From Albirhodobacter sp048262715 (lineage in GTDB: Bacteria > Pseudomonadota > Alphaproteobacteria > Rhodobacterales > Rhodobacteraceae), in the NCBI GenBank assembly GCA_048262715.1, contig JBLXEV010000001.1, forward strand, positions 186,001 to 250,000: a DNA stretch of 64,000 nt, in the 5' to 3' direction. The notes beneath the pieces are model-generated. The model saw only the letters and a program-made list of their open reading frames with translations. It made no database searches and had not been told where the DNA came from. Shown in pieces: positions 8,285 through 17,105 of the stretch. The position numbers and the translations under genes are program-made. Within the stretch, counting starts at the first letter, position 1, and the number at the start of each line of letters is the position of its first letter.

Positions 8285-9805
8285 ATGACCCATCCCAAAC
8301 CCGTTGTTCTGTGCATTCTCGATGGCTGGGGCGAGCGCGCCGAGCGGGAGGGCAATGCACCCCTTCTCGCCAACACGCCCAACCTCGATAAGATCTGGAG
8401 CACCTGCCCGAAAGCGACCCTGATCACCCACGGCCCCGATGTCGGCCTGCCAACAGGGCAGATGGGCAATTCGGAAGTGGGCCACACCAATATCGGTGCG
8501 GGCCGCGTGGTGGCGATGGATCTGGGCGCGATTGATCTCGCGATTGAGGATGGGTCTTTCTTCAAAAACGAGGCGATTGTGGCCTTCGCCGCGAAAATCA
8601 AAGCCTCCGGCGGCACGGCGCATCTGATGGGCGTGGCCTCGGATGGCGGCGTGCACGGGCATATCGTGCATGTGCTGGCGGCCTGCAAAGCGCTGGCCGA
8701 TGCAGGGGTTCCGGTCGTGCTGCACGCGATCACCGATGGCCGCGATGTCGCCCCCGATAGCGCGAAGGGCTTTGTCGAGGAGTTGGTCGCGAAACTCCCC
8801 GCGGGCTGCACCATCGGCACAGTGATTGGCCGCTACTGGGCAATGGACCGCGACAACCGCTGGGAGCGCGTCAGCCGCGCCTATCACGCGATGATCAACG
8901 CAAAAGGTGAGGCCGCCGCCGATCCTGTATCTGCGGTCACTGCCTCTTATGCCAAGGATGAGATGGACGAATTCATCGCCCCCACCGTCATCGGCGGCTA
9001 CCAAGGCGCGAAGGATGGCGACGGCTTCTTCTGCCTCAATTTCCGCGCCGACCGCGCCCGCGAGATCCTCGCTGCCATCGGCCAGCCGGATTTCAACCAA
9101 TTCGATATCGGCACCCATATCAACTGGGCCGCGATGCTCGGGATGGTGGAATATTCAAAAGCCCATAACGCCTATATCGCCACCGCCTACCCCAAGCGCG
9201 AGTTGAAAAACACGCTGGGCGAATGGGTTGCGAAACAAGGGCTTACCCAGTTCCGCCTCGCCGAGACCGAGAAATATCCGCATGTGACCTTCTTCCTCAA
9301 CGGTGGCAAAGAGACGCCAGAGGAGGGCGAGGATCGGTTCATGCCGCTCTCGCCAAAAGTCGCGACCTATGACCTCCAGCCCGAAATGTCCGCGCCCGAG
9401 GTGACGGCGAAATTCGTTGAGGCGATTGAGCATGGCTATGATCTGATCGTCGTCAATTTCGCCAATCCGGATATGGTTGGCCATACAGGCTCTCTGCCTG
9501 CCGCAATCGCGGCTTGCGAGGAGATTGACCGCGATCTGGGCAAGGTGCTGGCCGCGCTAGAAAAGGCGGGCGGTGCGATGATCATCACCGCCGATCACGG
9601 CAATTGCGAAGTGATGATTGATCCCGTCACGGGCGGCCCCCACACCGCCCACACCACCAACCTCGTGCCCGTCGGCCTTGTCGGTGGGCCGGAAGGGGTG
9701 AGCCTGCGCAAAGGTCGCCTTGCAGATCTCGCCCCCACGCTGCTCGATCTCATGGGGCTGGAGAAGCCCAAAGAGATGACCGGCGAGACATTGATCCAAC
9801 GATGA
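8285..9805 (+). CDS. gpmI: 2,3-bisphosphoglycerate-independent phosphoglycerate mutase
   Basis: A 506-aa alkaline-phosphatase-superfamily enzyme that interconverts 3- and 2-phosphoglycerate with two Mn2+ and a phosphoserine. The opening VVLCILDGWG and the nucleophile segment MGNSEVGHTNIGAGR are intact; metal ligands recur in VVNFANPDMVGHTG and ITADHGNCE. The ATG at 8285 is chosen because GGAGG lies 7 nt upstream; an upstream TTG would overlap that site. The stop overlaps the envC start (ATGA). Confidence 0.96.
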   Translation: MTHPKPVVLCILDGWGERAEREGNAPLLANTPNLDKIWSTCPKATLITHGPDVGLPTGQMGNSEVGHTNIGAGRVVAMDLGAIDLAIEDGSFFKNEAIVAFAAKIKASGGTAHLMGVASDGGVHGHIVHVLAACKALADAGVPVVLHAITDGRDVAPDSAKGFVEELVAKLPAGCTIGTVIGRYWAMDRDNRWERVSRAYHAMINAKGEAAADPVSAVTASYAKDEMDEFIAPTVIGGYQGAKDGDGFFCLNFRADRAREILAAIGQPDFNQFDIGTHINWAAMLGMVEYSKAHNAYIATAYPKRELKNTLGEWVAKQGLTQFRLAETEKYPHVTFFLNGGKETPEEGEDRFMPLSPKVATYDLQPEMSAPEVTAKFVEAIEHGYDLIVVNFANPDMVGHTGSLPAAIAACEEIDRDLGKVLAALEKAGGAMIITADHGNCEVMIDPVTGGPHTAHTTNLVPVGLVGGPEGVSLRKGRLADLAPTLLDLMGLEKPKEMTGETLIQR

Positions 9806-10947
9806 TCCGGCGCAGCGTTCTTTTCTGCCTCGGCCTTTGGGCGAGTGCTGCGCAGGCGCAAGACATCAGCGAAAGCGCGCTCAGCGCCGCCGCAGAGCTG
9901 CGCGTTGCGGTGGAAGCCCTGCAAGGGGCACAAAGCGCGGATGATCGCGTTTCGGCCCTGACAGAGACGATCACCGCTTATGAAAAAGGCCTCGGCGCGC
10001 TGCGCGACGGGCTGCGCCGTGCCGCCGTGCGCGAGGATGAGATCAAGGGCCGCTTTGAAGCCAAACGCGCCTATCTCGGGCAATTGCTCGCGGTGATGTC
10101 CACGATGGAGCGCTCGGACGGACCTCTCCTATTGTTGCATCCCTCGGGGCCGGAAGGCTCTGCCCGTTCGGCAATGGTGCTCTCGGATGTGACGCCTGCG
10201 CTGCAATCGGAAGCCGAGAAGCTGCGGGTGGATCTTGAGGAGATCGCGGGCCTGCGGTCGCTGCAACAAAGCGCGGCGAATACCCTGCGTGACGGCCTTG
10301 CCTCCGTGCAATCGGCCCGCAGTTCGCTCTCCCAAGCGGTGGCGGATCGCTCCAAACTGCCCGAACGCTATCTCGAAGACCCCGAGGAATTGCGCGCCCT
10401 CGTGGAAAGCGCGGATACAATGGAGGGGTTCGCCACGGGTTTGGCCGATCTTGACGAGGATATCGGCGCCCCGATGGAAGATTTCGTCGGCGCGCGCGGC
10501 ACCCTGCATTTGCCGGTCATGGGCACGCTCTTGCGGCGGGCGGGCGAGGCCGATGCGGCAGGCATCCGCCGCCCCGGAATGATCTTCGCAACCGAGCCCG
10601 CCGCACTTGTCACAACCCCGTGGCCCGCGACCATCCGCTACCGTGGCCCACTGCTGGACTACGGAAACGTGATGATCCTTGAGCCGGAAGAGGGCTATCT
10701 TCTGGTTCTTGCGGGGTTAGGAACGGTCTATGGTGCGACAGGAGACGTGCTATCCAAAGGCGATCCGATTGGCCTGATGAGCGGATCGGAGCCCGCAGCA
10801 GAGGAATTTGGCGCAGAATTTGTTGCCGCCGCCCGAGAAGGCGCTGGCGCGGGGCGCAGTGAGACGCTTTATATGGAACTCAGACTGGGCGGAAAGCCCG
10901 TGGACCCCGGATCGTGGTTCATCGAGACGAAGGATAACCAAGGGTAG
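9802..10947 (+). CDS. envC: murein hydrolase activator EnvC-like, LytM-domain protein
   Basis: A 381-aa periplasmic protein with a signal peptide (cleavage near AAQAQD), a long alpha-helical/coiled-coil region (about residues 25-200) and a C-terminal LytM (peptidase M23-like) domain. The LytM histidines and aspartate that bind zinc are missing (RRPGMIFAT and EGYLLVLAGLG stand where HxxxD and HxH would be). That fits the EnvC class, which activates amidases at the division site rather than cutting peptidoglycan. Translationally coupled to gpmI by a 4-nt overlap and followed at once by ctpA. Confidence 0.88.
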   Translation: MIRRSVLFCLGLWASAAQAQDISESALSAAAELRVAVEALQGAQSADDRVSALTETITAYEKGLGALRDGLRRAAVREDEIKGRFEAKRAYLGQLLAVMSTMERSDGPLLLLHPSGPEGSARSAMVLSDVTPALQSEAEKLRVDLEEIAGLRSLQQSAANTLRDGLASVQSARSSLSQAVADRSKLPERYLEDPEELRALVESADTMEGFATGLADLDEDIGAPMEDFVGARGTLHLPVMGTLLRRAGEADAAGIRRPGMIFATEPAALVTTPWPATIRYRGPLLDYGNVMILEPEEGYLLVLAGLGTVYGATGDVLSKGDPIGLMSGSEPAAEEFGAEFVAAAREGAGAGRSETLYMELRLGGKPVDPGSWFIETKDNQG

Positions 10948-10950
10948 ACG

Positions 10951-12333
10951 ATGAAGAAATTTGTAATCGCTGCACTCGGCGGCACCGTGGCTGGCCTGCT
11001 GATGACGACGCAATTCGCTGGACCGCTGATCGCGCAAGAGGCCGACAAGCCTGCCAACGTCTACAAACAACTCGATTTGTTCGGCGATGTGTTCGAGCGG
11101 ATCCGTTCGGATTACGTGGAAGAGGTCGATGAGAGCAAACTCATCGAGGCGGCCATCAATGGCATGCTGACCTCGCTGGATCCGCATTCCTCCTTCATGA
11201 ACGCCGAAGCCTACACCGATATGCGCACCCAGACGCGCGGCTCCTTCGGGGGCCTCGGCATTGAGGTGACGCAGGAAGACGGGTTTGTGAAAGTCGTCAC
11301 GCCGATGGATGGCACCCCTGCGGATGCGGCGGGCGTCGAGGCGGGCGATTTCATCACCCATGTCGATGGCGAGAGCCTGATGGGCCTGCAACTGGATGAC
11401 GCGGTGGAGTTGATGCGCGGCGAAGTCGGCTCCGAGATTGTGATCACGGTTGTGCGCGAAGGCGAGCCGGAACCCTTCGATATCTCGATCATCCGCGACA
11501 CGATCAAGATGACGGCTGTCAAAGGCCGCACCGAGGGCAATGTCGTTGTCCTGCGGATCACGACGTTTAACGATCAGACCTTCGCCAATCTGAAAGAGAA
11601 CCTTGATAAATCCGTCAAGGAACTCGGCGGGATGGATAAGGTCACGGGCTTTGTGATCGACCTGCGCAACAATCCGGGCGGGCTTTTGAACCAAGCTGTG
11701 ATGGTCTCTGATGCCTTCATGGAAAGCGGCGAGATCGTCTCCACCCGTGGCCGCAACCCCGATCAGGCTGAACGCTTCAACGCGGAAGCGGGCGATCTGG
11801 CGGAAGGCAAACCGATGGTGGTTCTGGTCAACGGCGGCTCTGCCTCCGCGGCGGAAATCGTCACCGGCGCGCTGCAAGATCACCACCGCGCGATTGTGGT
11901 GGGCACGCGCTCCTTCGGCAAAGGCTCGGTGCAAACCGTCATGCCCGTCGGCAATGGCGATGGCGGCATGCGCCTGACCACGGCGCGCTATTACACGCCC
12001 TCTGGCCGCTCGATCCAAGCTTTGGGCATCGCGCCAGATATCATCGTCGAGCAGCCCCGCTCCACGCCAGCGGCCGAAGATGAGGCCGATGCAGAAGAGA
12101 AATCGATCGCCAAGCGCACCCGCTCGGAAGCCGATCTGCGCGGTGCGATCAGCAACGACTCGATGACAGAGGATGAAAAACAGCAGGCGCTGGACGAATT
12201 GGCGAAGGCGGAAGAGGTCGCGAAGCTGCGCGACAGCGATTACCAACTCGCCTATGCGATTGATATTCTCAAAGGCCTCTCGGTGCTGCAACCCGGTGTC
12301 GAGGAAGCCCACGCCGCCGCGCAAAAGCAATAA
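10951..12333 (+). CDS. ctpA: C-terminal processing peptidase, S41 family
   Basis: A 460-aa exported serine protease. After an N-terminal signal/anchor come a helical segment, a PDZ domain (about residues 85-170, with GSFGGLGIEVTQEDG before GMDGTPAD-like repeats) and the S41 catalytic domain. The catalytic serine is in VNGGSASAAEI and the general-base lysine in RSFGKGSVQT. The last ~110 residues are acidic and helical. It probably trims periplasmic or lipoprotein substrates in cell-wall remodelling, which suits its place 3 nt behind envC. Confidence 0.95.
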   Translation: MKKFVIAALGGTVAGLLMTTQFAGPLIAQEADKPANVYKQLDLFGDVFERIRSDYVEEVDESKLIEAAINGMLTSLDPHSSFMNAEAYTDMRTQTRGSFGGLGIEVTQEDGFVKVVTPMDGTPADAAGVEAGDFITHVDGESLMGLQLDDAVELMRGEVGSEIVITVVREGEPEPFDISIIRDTIKMTAVKGRTEGNVVVLRITTFNDQTFANLKENLDKSVKELGGMDKVTGFVIDLRNNPGGLLNQAVMVSDAFMESGEIVSTRGRNPDQAERFNAEAGDLAEGKPMVVLVNGGSASAAEIVTGALQDHHRAIVVGTRSFGKGSVQTVMPVGNGDGGMRLTTARYYTPSGRSIQALGIAPDIIVEQPRSTPAAEDEADAEEKSIAKRTRSEADLRGAISNDSMTEDEKQQALDELAKAEEVAKLRDSDYQLAYAIDILKGLSVLQPGVEEAHAAAQKQ

Positions 12334-12355
12334 GCGGCGCGACGAGACCATAACG

Positions 12356-12379
12356 GGGCGCCTTCGGGCGCCCTTTTTT
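12356..12379 (+). terminator. Rho-independent terminator after ctpA
   Basis: GGGCGCC, TTCG tetraloop and GGCGCCC, followed by TTTTTT. It ends the gpmI-envC-ctpA unit just before rppH. Confidence 0.93.
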
Positions 12380-12399
12380 CCACGAAGAAGAGACCCAAC

Positions 12400-12882
12400 A
12401 TGACCCCGCAAGAGATCGAAGCCCTCCCTTATCGTCCCTGTGTCGGGATCGTGCTGATCAATGCCGAAGGGCGGATCTTCGCGGGCCAGCGCCTCGATAA
12501 CCCCACCCCCGCTTGGCAGATGCCCCAGGGCGGGATCGACGACGGCGAGAAGCCAAAGGACGCCGCCCTGCGCGAGCTTTGGGAGGAAACAGGCGTCACG
12601 GCGGATCTTGTCGAGGTGATCGCCAAAACCGAGGATTGGGTGACCTATGATCTGCCCTCCGAGATGGTCGGCAAGATCTGGAAAGGGCGCTATCGCGGCC
12701 AGAAGCAGAAATGGTTCCTGCTGCGGTTCAACGGCACGGATGCGCAGGTCAATATCGCAACCGAGCACCCCGAATTCTCATATTGGGATTGGAAGACCCC
12801 GCAAGAGCTGCTCGACTCCATCGTGCCGTTCAAGCGCGCGGTCTATGCCGATGTCTTTTCCGCGTTCAAAGATCAGCTTTAA
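12400..12882 (+). CDS. rppH: RNA 5'-pyrophosphohydrolase
   Basis: A 160-aa Nudix enzyme that removes pyrophosphate from 5'-triphosphorylated mRNA and so starts decay. The Nudix box is intact (GGIDDGEKPKDAALRELWEETG, G-x5-E-x7-RE-U-xEExG). It also has the family opening YRPCVGIVLIN and WQMPQGGID, and the C-terminal FKRAVYADVFSAF. Normal length. Confidence 0.95.
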   Translation: MTPQEIEALPYRPCVGIVLINAEGRIFAGQRLDNPTPAWQMPQGGIDDGEKPKDAALRELWEETGVTADLVEVIAKTEDWVTYDLPSEMVGKIWKGRYRGQKQKWFLLRFNGTDAQVNIATEHPEFSYWDWKTPQELLDSIVPFKRAVYADVFSAFKDQL

Positions 12883-12955
12883 CGGCTTGTTCCGTTAGGG
12901 GTTATCGCCCATCCTCTGGCGGATGCCCCGAAACACGACAAGCGACACCATCCCC

Positions 12956-14029
12956 ATGACAGACCACCCCTACCGCAAAGCTGGCGCCACCGGATATTGG
13001 CGCTCTGGCGTGGCGGAAAAGGGGCTCTTGGGGATCGAGAAACTCTGGTCCGCGCGGTGGCCGCTGCCCGAGAATGCAGGGTTCATCACCTTCGGCTCGT
13101 GTTTTGCCCAGCATATGAGCCGCGCGCTCACCTTCCGCGAGATGAATTGGATCGACGCCGAACCCGCCCCTGCGGGCAGCTCATGGGCGATCCGCAACAG
13201 CTATAATTACGGGGTCTTCTCGGCGCGAACCGGCAATATCTACACCGCCGCGCAGCTTCTCACATGGGTGCGGCTGGCCGCTGACGAGATGGCGGTTGAG
13301 GTAATCGAGCTTTGGGAAGATCGCAGCGGGCGCATCTATGACATGCTGCGCCCGCAGATCGAGCCAAAAGGATTTTCCTCGACATCCGAGGCGCGCGCCG
13401 CCCTGCGCTCCACCGCGCGCGCCCTGCGCCGCGCGATTGCGCGCGCGGATGTTCTGGTCTTCACCCTCGGGCTGACCGAGGGCTGGTCGCATGCACAAAC
13501 CGGGATGACCTATGCGATCTGCCCCGGAACGGGGGCGGGCCAGTTCGATGCCGATCAGCACCAGTTCCACAATTACACCTATCCCGAGATCCTTAGCGAT
13601 ATGGAGCAGGCCCTCGCCATCCTGCGGGCGCTGAACCCCGATCTGAAGATGATCTTGACGGTTTCCCCTGTGCCCCTTGTCGCCACAGCCAGCGGCGATC
13701 ACGTCCTCACCGCGACCACCTATTCCAAAGCCGTTCTGCGGGCCGTGGCGGGCGATCTGGCGGCGCGGCATACAGACGTGGATTACTTCCCTGCCTATGA
13801 GCTGATCGCCAGCCCCCCTGCCCGCGCGATGTTTTTCGAGCCCGATCTGCGCGGGATCGCCGCCGAAGGGGTGCAGCTGGTAATGAAGCATTTCTTCGCT
13901 GGGCTTGATCTCTCCGGCCCCGCGCGTGCGCAACAGGAGAGCGCCGATGGGACTGCGGACGACGCCCGCACCGCAGCGGAAGACTTGGTCTGCGAAGAGC
14001 TGATGCTGGAGCGGTTCAATGACGCCTGA
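12956..14029 (+). CDS. GSCFA-domain protein
   Basis: A protein of about 357 aa with the eponymous GSCFA motif (FITFGSCFAQHMSRAL, near residue 45). The GSCFA family is a branch of SGNH-like hydrolases. Further family-like segments are VLVFTLGLTEGW, HNYTYPEILSDMEQAL, LTVSPVPLVAT and AVLRAVAG. The C-terminal ~35 residues are acidic and low-complexity. The start is ambiguous: 12923 has a weak purine site, whereas 12956 gives the more natural N-terminus. The substrate is unknown; relatives sit near surface-polysaccharide genes, so an acyl/acetyl esterase role is possible. Its end overlaps the next gene by 11 nt. Confidence 0.8.
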   Translation: MTDHPYRKAGATGYWRSGVAEKGLLGIEKLWSARWPLPENAGFITFGSCFAQHMSRALTFREMNWIDAEPAPAGSSWAIRNSYNYGVFSARTGNIYTAAQLLTWVRLAADEMAVEVIELWEDRSGRIYDMLRPQIEPKGFSSTSEARAALRSTARALRRAIARADVLVFTLGLTEGWSHAQTGMTYAICPGTGAGQFDADQHQFHNYTYPEILSDMEQALAILRALNPDLKMILTVSPVPLVATASGDHVLTATTYSKAVLRAVAGDLAARHTDVDYFPAYELIASPPARAMFFEPDLRGIAAEGVQLVMKHFFAGLDLSGPARAQQESADGTADDARTAAEDLVCEELMLERFNDA

Positions 14030-14687
14030 GATGCTATTTCTCGGCGATAGCCACACGGTTGCCCTTGCCGATGGCGCGGCTTTGCTCGGCGTGGAGACTG
14101 CGAGTGTCTGGTTTTCCGGAAGCCTCTGGCATGACGGAAATTTCGCCTATGGCGAAGACGGGTTCGAGCCTGTCGAAGCCCCGATGGGCGAGGCGCTACT
14201 CGCCCGATTGCGCGAAGCGACAGGCAAGCGCGATCCTTTCGCGGGGGATCTGCCTGTGGTGATGAGCTTCGGCTTCCATCTTGGCCGCCTCACGCGCCCG
14301 TTCAACCGCTCTGGCCACCGCAGCTATACCGAGGGCGCGCCGGAGGAAGAGGGCACGCTCTTCGCCTCCAAGGCGCTGACCGAAGCCTATGTGATCCACC
14401 ACCGCCAGCGCCATATCGAGACCGCCCTGCGGATCGCCGCGAAAGCGCCCGCCGTGATGGTTGCCCCGCCCGTTTTCACCGAAGAGCCGAACTTCTTGAC
14501 ACTGCGGGACACCGTGATCCGCATGATGCGCGCCCAAGGGCTCACCGTGTTCGATCCGATGGCGACGCTGTTTGGCGCAGGCAATCCGATCCCAAGCGAT
14601 GTCATGATGGAGGATGGCCAGCACGGCACAGCCGAATACGGGCTCCGGGTCTTGGGCGCGCTCGGTGAAGCGCGCCTCATTGAGTAG
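14019..14687 (+). CDS. SGNH-hydrolase-like protein, partner of the GSCFA gene
   Basis: A 222-aa protein with block I of the SGNH fold (MLFLGDSHTVALADG). A possible block V is DGQHGTAEYG near the C-terminus, where Asp and His would complete a catalytic triad. No signal peptide is visible. It overlaps the upstream GSCFA gene by 11 nt, so the two products are almost certainly made together. Function unknown; most likely a second esterase-fold enzyme acting on the same or a linked substrate. Its stop lies 2 nt from the convergent nadC stop. Confidence 0.65.
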   Translation: MTPEMLFLGDSHTVALADGAALLGVETASVWFSGSLWHDGNFAYGEDGFEPVEAPMGEALLARLREATGKRDPFAGDLPVVMSFGFHLGRLTRPFNRSGHRSYTEGAPEEEGTLFASKALTEAYVIHHRQRHIETALRIAAKAPAVMVAPPVFTEEPNFLTLRDTVIRMMRAQGLTVFDPMATLFGAGNPIPSDVMMEDGQHGTAEYGLRVLGALGEARLIE

Positions 14688-14689
14688 GG

Positions 14690-15529
14690 TTAGAAATCGA
14701 GGCCGAGATCCAGAGTCCGCGCGGAATGGGTCAGCGCGCCGGACGAGATGTAATCCACCCCCGTCGCCGCCACTTCCGCGATCCGCTCCAGCTTCATATT
14801 GCCCGAAGCCTCCAGCGTCACCCGACCCGCATTGATCCGCACCGCCTCTTTCAGCGTCTCGGTATCCATATTGTCGAGCAAGACAACATCGGCGCCGCCA
14901 ATCGCCAGCGCCTCCTCGAACTGCTCGATCCGGTCCACCTCTAGCTCGATCCGCATCATATGGCTGCGCGCGGCTTTTGCGGCCTCCAGCACGGCGCGAA
15001 TGCCCCCTGCGGCGGCAACGTGGTTATCCTTGATCAGGATCGCATCGGAGAGGCCATAGCGGTGGTTGAACCCGCCGCCATGCGTTACCGCTAGCTTCTC
15101 GATAGCGCGCAAACCCGGCGTGGTTTTGCGGGTGCAGGTGATGCGGGTTTTTGTGCCCGCCGTCTGCGCCACAAATCCGGCGGTGAGTGTAGCAATCCCC
15201 GTCATCCGTCCTGCGAAATTCAGCGCCACGCGCTCGCCCATCAGGATCGACGCAGCAGAGCCCTCAATCGTCATCAGCACATCACCCGGCGCGCAGGGCT
15301 GGCCATCGGCAACCTGCGTCTCGATCTTGAGCGCGGGATCCACCAAGCGGAACGCCATCGCCGCGATCTGCATCCCCGAGACCACCCCCGCCTCCCGCGC
15401 ATTGAGCCGCGCCTGATAAGTCACCCCCGCAGGGATCACGGCGCGGGTCGTCGCATCGCCCATCGGCGCGAGATCCTCGGTCAGCGCCATACGAACAAGC
15501 GGTTCCAGCAGGAAATCAGGAAGCGACAT
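14690..15529 (-). CDS. nadC: nicotinate-nucleotide pyrophosphorylase (carboxylating)
   Basis: A 279-aa quinolinate phosphoribosyltransferase that makes nicotinate mononucleotide from quinolinate and PRPP. Motifs: ERVALNFAGRMTGIAT, TRITCTRKTTPGLRAIEKLAV, GGGFNHRYGLSDAILIKDNH, and the barrel-end segments IELEVD, VVLLDNM, LEASGNM and YISSGALTHS. The start at 15529 is used because it lies 1 nt after the nadB stop (TGAGATG), giving the operon nadA-nadB-nadC. Confidence 0.96.
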   Translation of the reverse strand: MSLPDFLLEPLVRMALTEDLAPMGDATTRAVIPAGVTYQARLNAREAGVVSGMQIAAMAFRLVDPALKIETQVADGQPCAPGDVLMTIEGSAASILMGERVALNFAGRMTGIATLTAGFVAQTAGTKTRITCTRKTTPGLRAIEKLAVTHGGGFNHRYGLSDAILIKDNHVAAAGGIRAVLEAAKAARSHMMRIELEVDRIEQFEEALAIGGADVVLLDNMDTETLKEAVRINAGRVTLEASGNMKLERIAEVAATGVDYISSGALTHSARTLDLGLDF

Positions 15530-15530
15530 C

Positions 15531-17105
15531 TCAGAACTCCATCGGGTTGGCGCGCACGTTGAGCGCCTCGGAAAGGGTAATATGCGACCGCGCCGCCATG
15601 GCGGGGTTCGCTTCGGGGTAATCAGTGCGGAAATGCCCGCCGCGGCTCTCATGGCGCAACAGGGCGGAGGCGGCAATCAGTGTCGCGGTGGCGGTCATAT
15701 TGAGCATCGCTTGCGACGGGCCCGTCTCAGCCTTCCCCGACTCAGCCTCAACCCGCGCGATCTCACGCAGCGCGAACCGCAGCCCCTCGGCATCGCGCAT
15801 AACGCCGACATGGTTCGTCATCACGCGGCGCAGTTCGGTGACGAGCGCCTCATCAACGCGCTCAGACCCATAGGCAAAGTCGAGCGGCACCGGATCGGCC
15901 TCGGTCAGATCCGGCAGCGCGGTCTCGATCCCCAGCGCACAAATCCGCGCGTAGACCAGCGCCTCCAACAGACCGTTGGAGGCCAAACGGTTCGCCCCGT
16001 GCAGCCCCGTGGAAGAGGCCTCGCCACAGACCCAAAGATTGCCCAGAGACGCCCGCCCCTGCGCATCGGTCTCGATCCCGCCCATGTGGTAATGCGCGGC
16101 AGGTGCCACGGGGATCGGCTCGCGCGCGGGGTCAATCCCTGCGGCACGACAAGCCTCGGCGACAGCAGGGAACTTGGTAATCACCTCTGCGCCCAGCGCG
16201 GCACGGGTATCGAGCATCGGGCGGCGTCCGGCCTGATGCTCGGCAAAAATCGCGCGGGCGACGATATCGCGCGGCGCAAGCTCCGCATCGGGATGCACAT
16301 TGAGCATAAACCGCTCGCCCAGCGCATTGATCAGCGTCGCGCCTTCGCCCCGCAGTGCCTCGGTGGCGAGTGGCGCAGGATCGCCTCCGACATCAATCGC
16401 GGTCGGGTGGAATTGCACGAATTCCGCATCGGCGATCTTCGCCCCTGCCCGCGCCGCCATGCCGATCACTTGGCCCCGAATCCGTGGCGGGTTCGTTGTC
16501 ACCGCGAACAGGCCGCCAGAGCCGCCCCCCGCCAGCAAAATCGCAGGCGCGCGCAGCAAGATCCGCGTCGAGGGCCGATCCGCCGCTTCCAGCCAGACGC
16601 CGACAGCAGCGCCGTCTTCCACTTCGATCCCCGAGGCCAGAACGCCCTCGGCAATCTGCACCGATGCCGTCTCGCGCACCGCGCCAATCAGCGCCTGCAT
16701 GATCTCGCGGCCTGCCTGATCGCCCTTCACCCGCACCACGCGGGGCTTGGAATGCGCCGCCTCGCGCGACATCACATAGCCGCCCTGCGCATCGCGATCA
16801 AACGGCGTGCCGAGATCGGTGAGGCCAAAGATATGCGCCTGCGCCTCGGCCGTAACCATCCGCGCGATTGCCGGATCCACCGTGCCCGCGCCTGCCGTCA
16901 TCGTATCGAGCGCATGGGCCTCGGGGCTATCGGTTTTCGACATCGCCGCCGCAACGCCGCCCTGCGCCCAAGCGGACGAGGCCCCTATGCCCAGCGTCTC
17001 GGGCGAGATCACCAAAACAGGCCGCGGCGCGAGTTTGAGCGCAGCATAAAGCGCGCCGAGCCCTGCGCCGACGATGATCACCCGATCCGTGGTGAGCGTG
17101 GTCAT
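15531..17105 (-). CDS. nadB: L-aspartate oxidase
   Basis: A 524-aa FAD enzyme that converts aspartate to iminoaspartate for NadA. The Rossmann dinucleotide fold is at residues 8-35 (VIIVGAGLGALYAAL). Further FAD/substrate segments are SSAWAQGGVAAAM, AHSKPRVVRVKGDQAGREI, HYHMGGIETDAQGRASL and the catalytic ASSTGLHGANRLASNGLLEALV. The start at 17105 overlaps the nadA stop by 4 nt. Confidence 0.96.
   Translation of the reverse strand: MTTLTTDRVIIVGAGLGALYAALKLAPRPVLVISPETLGIGASSAWAQGGVAAAMSKTDSPEAHALDTMTAGAGTVDPAIARMVTAEAQAHIFGLTDLGTPFDRDAQGGYVMSREAAHSKPRVVRVKGDQAGREIMQALIGAVRETASVQIAEGVLASGIEVEDGAAVGVWLEAADRPSTRILLRAPAILLAGGGSGGLFAVTTNPPRIRGQVIGMAARAGAKIADAEFVQFHPTAIDVGGDPAPLATEALRGEGATLINALGERFMLNVHPDAELAPRDIVARAIFAEHQAGRRPMLDTRAALGAEVITKFPAVAEACRAAGIDPAREPIPVAPAAHYHMGGIETDAQGRASLGNLWVCGEASSTGLHGANRLASNGLLEALVYARICALGIETALPDLTEADPVPLDFAYGSERVDEALVTELRRVMTNHVGVMRDAEGLRFALREIARVEAESGKAETGPSQAMLNMTATATLIAASALLRHESRGGHFRTDYPEANPAMAARSHITLSEALNVRANPMEF

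Noticed and set aside
10750..12768. 672-codon minus-strand open frame over envC end, ctpA and rppH
   Set aside because: It is antisense to ctpA with intact catalytic motifs and crosses a terminator. Shadow of GC-rich third positions.
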